A DNA stretch of 64,000 nucleotides, taken from positions 434,001 to 498,000 of the forward strand of contig NZ_KB907310.1 of the NCBI RefSeq assembly GCF_000381925.1. The letters are read 5' to 3'. The position numbers and the translations under genes were made by a program. The notes beneath the pieces are model-generated. The model saw only the letters and a program-made list of their open reading frames with translations, was not told where the DNA came from and searched no databases. The number at the start of each line of letters is the position of its first letter. Position 1 is the first letter of the stretch. This DNA is from Nocardia sp. BMG111209 (lineage in GTDB: Bacteria > Actinomycetota > Actinomycetes > Mycobacteriales > Mycobacteriaceae). Shown piece after piece: positions 62,330-64,000 of this stretch.

Positions 62330-64000
62330 GATGAATACCTCTCCGGTGCAGGGGAATTCGGAACGGATCGGAGTCCGGGATCGAGTACGAGGGTGCTACG
62401 GTCCCGCCACAGCACCGGCCACGGCCGCCGCGGCCGATCACAACGCCACACCGTGACACCGCGATCGATACCCGGGAAGCCGAGCGGATCGTCCAGCCGC
62501 GCCACCGGGCGCACCGATTCGAAGGCGGTATCGAGGCCGGCGGCGTCGCCCGCGGTCACATACAGCACGGTGCGCGTATCGTCCGGTGGCGCACCGAAAT
62601 AGGCGTAACCCCGATTCGGGCTGTACACCGGCGGCCGGGTGCCCAGCACGTCGATCGCGGCGGCCTGCCAATAGGTTTGCGCGACCACCACGGCAGTGTC
62701 GCGGTCGGCCGGTGGTAGTTCGGCGTAGGCGCGGTCGACGGCGCCGACCAGCCCGGACCAGCCGGTCGTGCCGAAAGTGCGCATACGCGCGGACAATTCG
62801 GCCTGGGTGTCGGTCGGCTGCCGCAGTCGCGAGATCGGTTGTGGCAGTAGCGTGACGACGGTCGCCGCGATCGCGACGGAGATCGCGACCACCGCCACTC
62901 CGGTGATGCGAATTGTTCTGCGCGACAGTGCTTTCGGTGCCTCCATGCTCGTGGCCCGGCGTGTTGTCGCCGCCGCCACCATATCCGCCGGGCGGCGGTG
63001 CGTTCTCCGCCTCGCCGGAGCCGAGGTGCTCCGTGTTGCTCCCGGCCACAACACGGTTGCCGCTACCGCTCCGGCGGCGAACAGGACCGGGAAACAGGCG
63101 GTCAGGTAGTAGGGCCGTCCGCCCACGGCGATCACGAACAGCGTTTGCAGCAGCGTCGCGATTCCGAGGAACCGATACGGCCGGAAGTCGTTCCGCCACA
63201 ACAGGGCCCACAGGCCCAGCAACGCGAGCAATCCACCGAGCAGACCGGTGAGGATCGCCCACTGCACGGGCAGACCCGCCACGCCGCCGGTCGCGGCTCG
63301 CTGTTCGGTGCGGATGATCGCACCCATCGCCAACTGCGGCCAGCCGTGTCGCCGCTGCCATTCCACACCGGGTATCGCGGCGACCAGGACGATCGCCACA
63401 CCGGCCCAGAAGGCGCTGCGGCGCAACAGATCCCGTGGGCCGATCGCCGTCGCAGCTGCCACCAGCGCTGCCACCAGCACGAGGATCAGCAATTTCACCT
63501 GGACGTCGATCGCCACCACGATCGCCGCCGCCACCAGCAGCCGGTCCCGGCGTACTCGCGTCCAGCGCACCAGCAGCCAGATCACCGCCGCCCCCGCGGT
63601 GCTGTCGAGGGCGAAGGTCGAGAGGCTCGCCGCCTGGGTGATCAGGTACGGGCTGGTGGCGTAGCCGGCCGCCGCCAGCCACTGCGCCCGCCGCCGCCCA
63701 CCCAGCTCGCGAGCCGTCGCGGCGGCGAGCACCACCCCGGCCACTGCGGCGAGGATCGCCGGAAGTCGCAGCAGCACCAGCGATCCGGGGTCCACCGCGG
63801 CCGCGAGCCGCGCCAGCAGCGGGATCAGCGGCCCCTGATCGGCATAACCGGCCTGGAGATGCCGCCCTGCCGCGAGGAAATACAGCTCGTCCCCGAAGTA
63901 GTCGTAGCGAGCGCTTCGGACGAGCAGCACCAGCGCGGTCACTCCCGCGATCAGCGCCACCGGTCTCCAGGCTGGATCGGCGGGTTCCAGCTGTGCCGAA
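62326..64000 (-). CDS. GT39-type membrane glycosyltransferase (5' partial)
   Basis: At least 544 residues with 9-10 TM segments. FGDELYFLAAGRHL in the first loop has the Asp-Glu pair expected for a GT-C/GT39 (mannosyltransferase-like) lipid-dependent enzyme. A soluble C-terminal domain follows from about residue 400. The frame stays open to 64000 with WRPVALIAG before the TM1, so the real start lies past the window edge. It shares the operon with gpgS. Confidence 0.88.
   Translation of the reverse strand, partial: SAQLEPADPAWRPVALIAGVTALVLLVRSARYDYFGDELYFLAAGRHLQAGYADQGPLIPLLARLAAAVDPGSLVLLRLPAILAAVAGVVLAAATARELGGRRRAQWLAAAGYATSPYLITQAASLSTFALDSTAGAAVIWLLVRWTRVRRDRLLVAAAIVVAIDVQVKLLILVLVAALVAAATAIGPRDLLRRSAFWAGVAIVLVAAIPGVEWQRRHGWPQLAMGAIIRTEQRAATGGVAGLPVQWAILTGLLGGLLALLGLWALLWRNDFRPYRFLGIATLLQTLFVIAVGGRPYYLTACFPVLFAAGAVAATVLWPGATRSTSAPARRRTHRRPADMVAAATTRRATSMEAPKALSRRTIRITGVAVVAISVAIAATVVTLLPQPISRLRQPTDTQAELSARMRTFGTTGWSGLVGAVDRAYAELPPADRDTAVVVAQTYWQAAAIDVLGTRPPVYSPNRGYAYFGAPPDDTRTVLYVTAGDAAGLDTAFESVRPVARLDDPLGFPGIDRGVTVWRCDRPRRPWPVLWRDRSTLVLDPGLRSVPNSPAPERYSS

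Noticed and set aside
1..64000. tRNA, rRNA, insertion sequences, integrase or att sites
   Set aside because: None could be recognised by reading both strands; a covariance-model search would be the proper test for small RNAs.

Overview
The window is 64 kb of very GC-rich DNA from an actinobacterium, almost certainly a Nocardia or close relative in the Mycobacteriales. The evidence is gene content and order: mprA-mprB-pepD-moaB2, mscL, an SAF-domain gene, an FmdB-type zinc-ribbon gene, 5-formyl-THF cyclo-ligase, galU, glp/moeA, rimJ and glpR occur in the same order as in Mycobacterium tuberculosis. A twin MspA-type porin locus sits inside that block. The window also has a cvnABCD conservon, an EspG/PPE-like ESX pair, a DUF3558 lipoprotein and glucosyl-3-phosphoglycerate synthase. 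No tRNA, rRNA, CRISPR array, insertion sequence or prophage was seen.

Layout. 1-1.7 kb: end of purN, then purH. 1.9-8.5 kb: a candidate small-molecule (signal or antibiotic) locus with two related P-loop NadR-like ATPases, a SerB-type HAD phosphatase, a DHA2-type exporter, a TetR regulator, an AvrD-family protein and a stand-alone ketoacyl synthase III. 8.8-11.6 kb: a lipoprotein, a lectin-LysM fusion, a cysteine-free ribosomal protein S18 and a VOC protein. 11.7-16.8 kb: cvnABCD plus an MHYT membrane protein. 17-24 kb: the MprAB envelope-stress module with its protease PepD, MoaB2, two porins under a perfect CRP-type site, and MscL. 24-31 kb: a heat-shock-type unit (CIRCE, zinc-ribbon chaperone, SAF protein), folate and UDP-glucose genes, and the gephyrin-like Glp with its receptor GlpR.

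31-41 kb: a hexuronate oxidation locus. It encodes a sugar porter, uronate dehydrogenase, lactonase, galactarate/talarate dehydratase, 5-dehydro-4-deoxyglucarate dehydratase and a frameshifted ketoglutarate-semialdehyde dehydrogenase, with IclR and LysR regulators. Two different operator-like boxes each occur twice, once before the transporter and once between the regulators. 41-46.5 kb: a Fic protein behind a perfect palindrome, a PPE-like/EspG pair, an ABM monooxygenase, a helical protein, a DUF3558 lipoprotein and a 47-residue membrane protein. 46.7-48.7 kb: a carotenoid-cleavage-type oxygenase under a nested inverted repeat, and two related small secreted peptides. 48.8-52.5 kb: two amidohydrolases and a CooC-like ATPase. 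52.6-57 kb: proline catabolism (proline dehydrogenase, pruA, PucR regulator). 57-64 kb: a small Cys protein, GtrA, a secreted propeller protein, an unknown protein, a PucR/CdaR regulator, gpgS and a GT39-type membrane glycosyltransferase running off the end.

The best candidate for an undescribed system is the AvrD/ketoacyl-synthase/kinase-like/phosphatase locus at 1.97-8.51 kb. The known partners point to a beta-ketoacyl plus sugar-phosphate condensation product, exported and sensed by the TetR protein. That product is inferred, not shown by the sequence.
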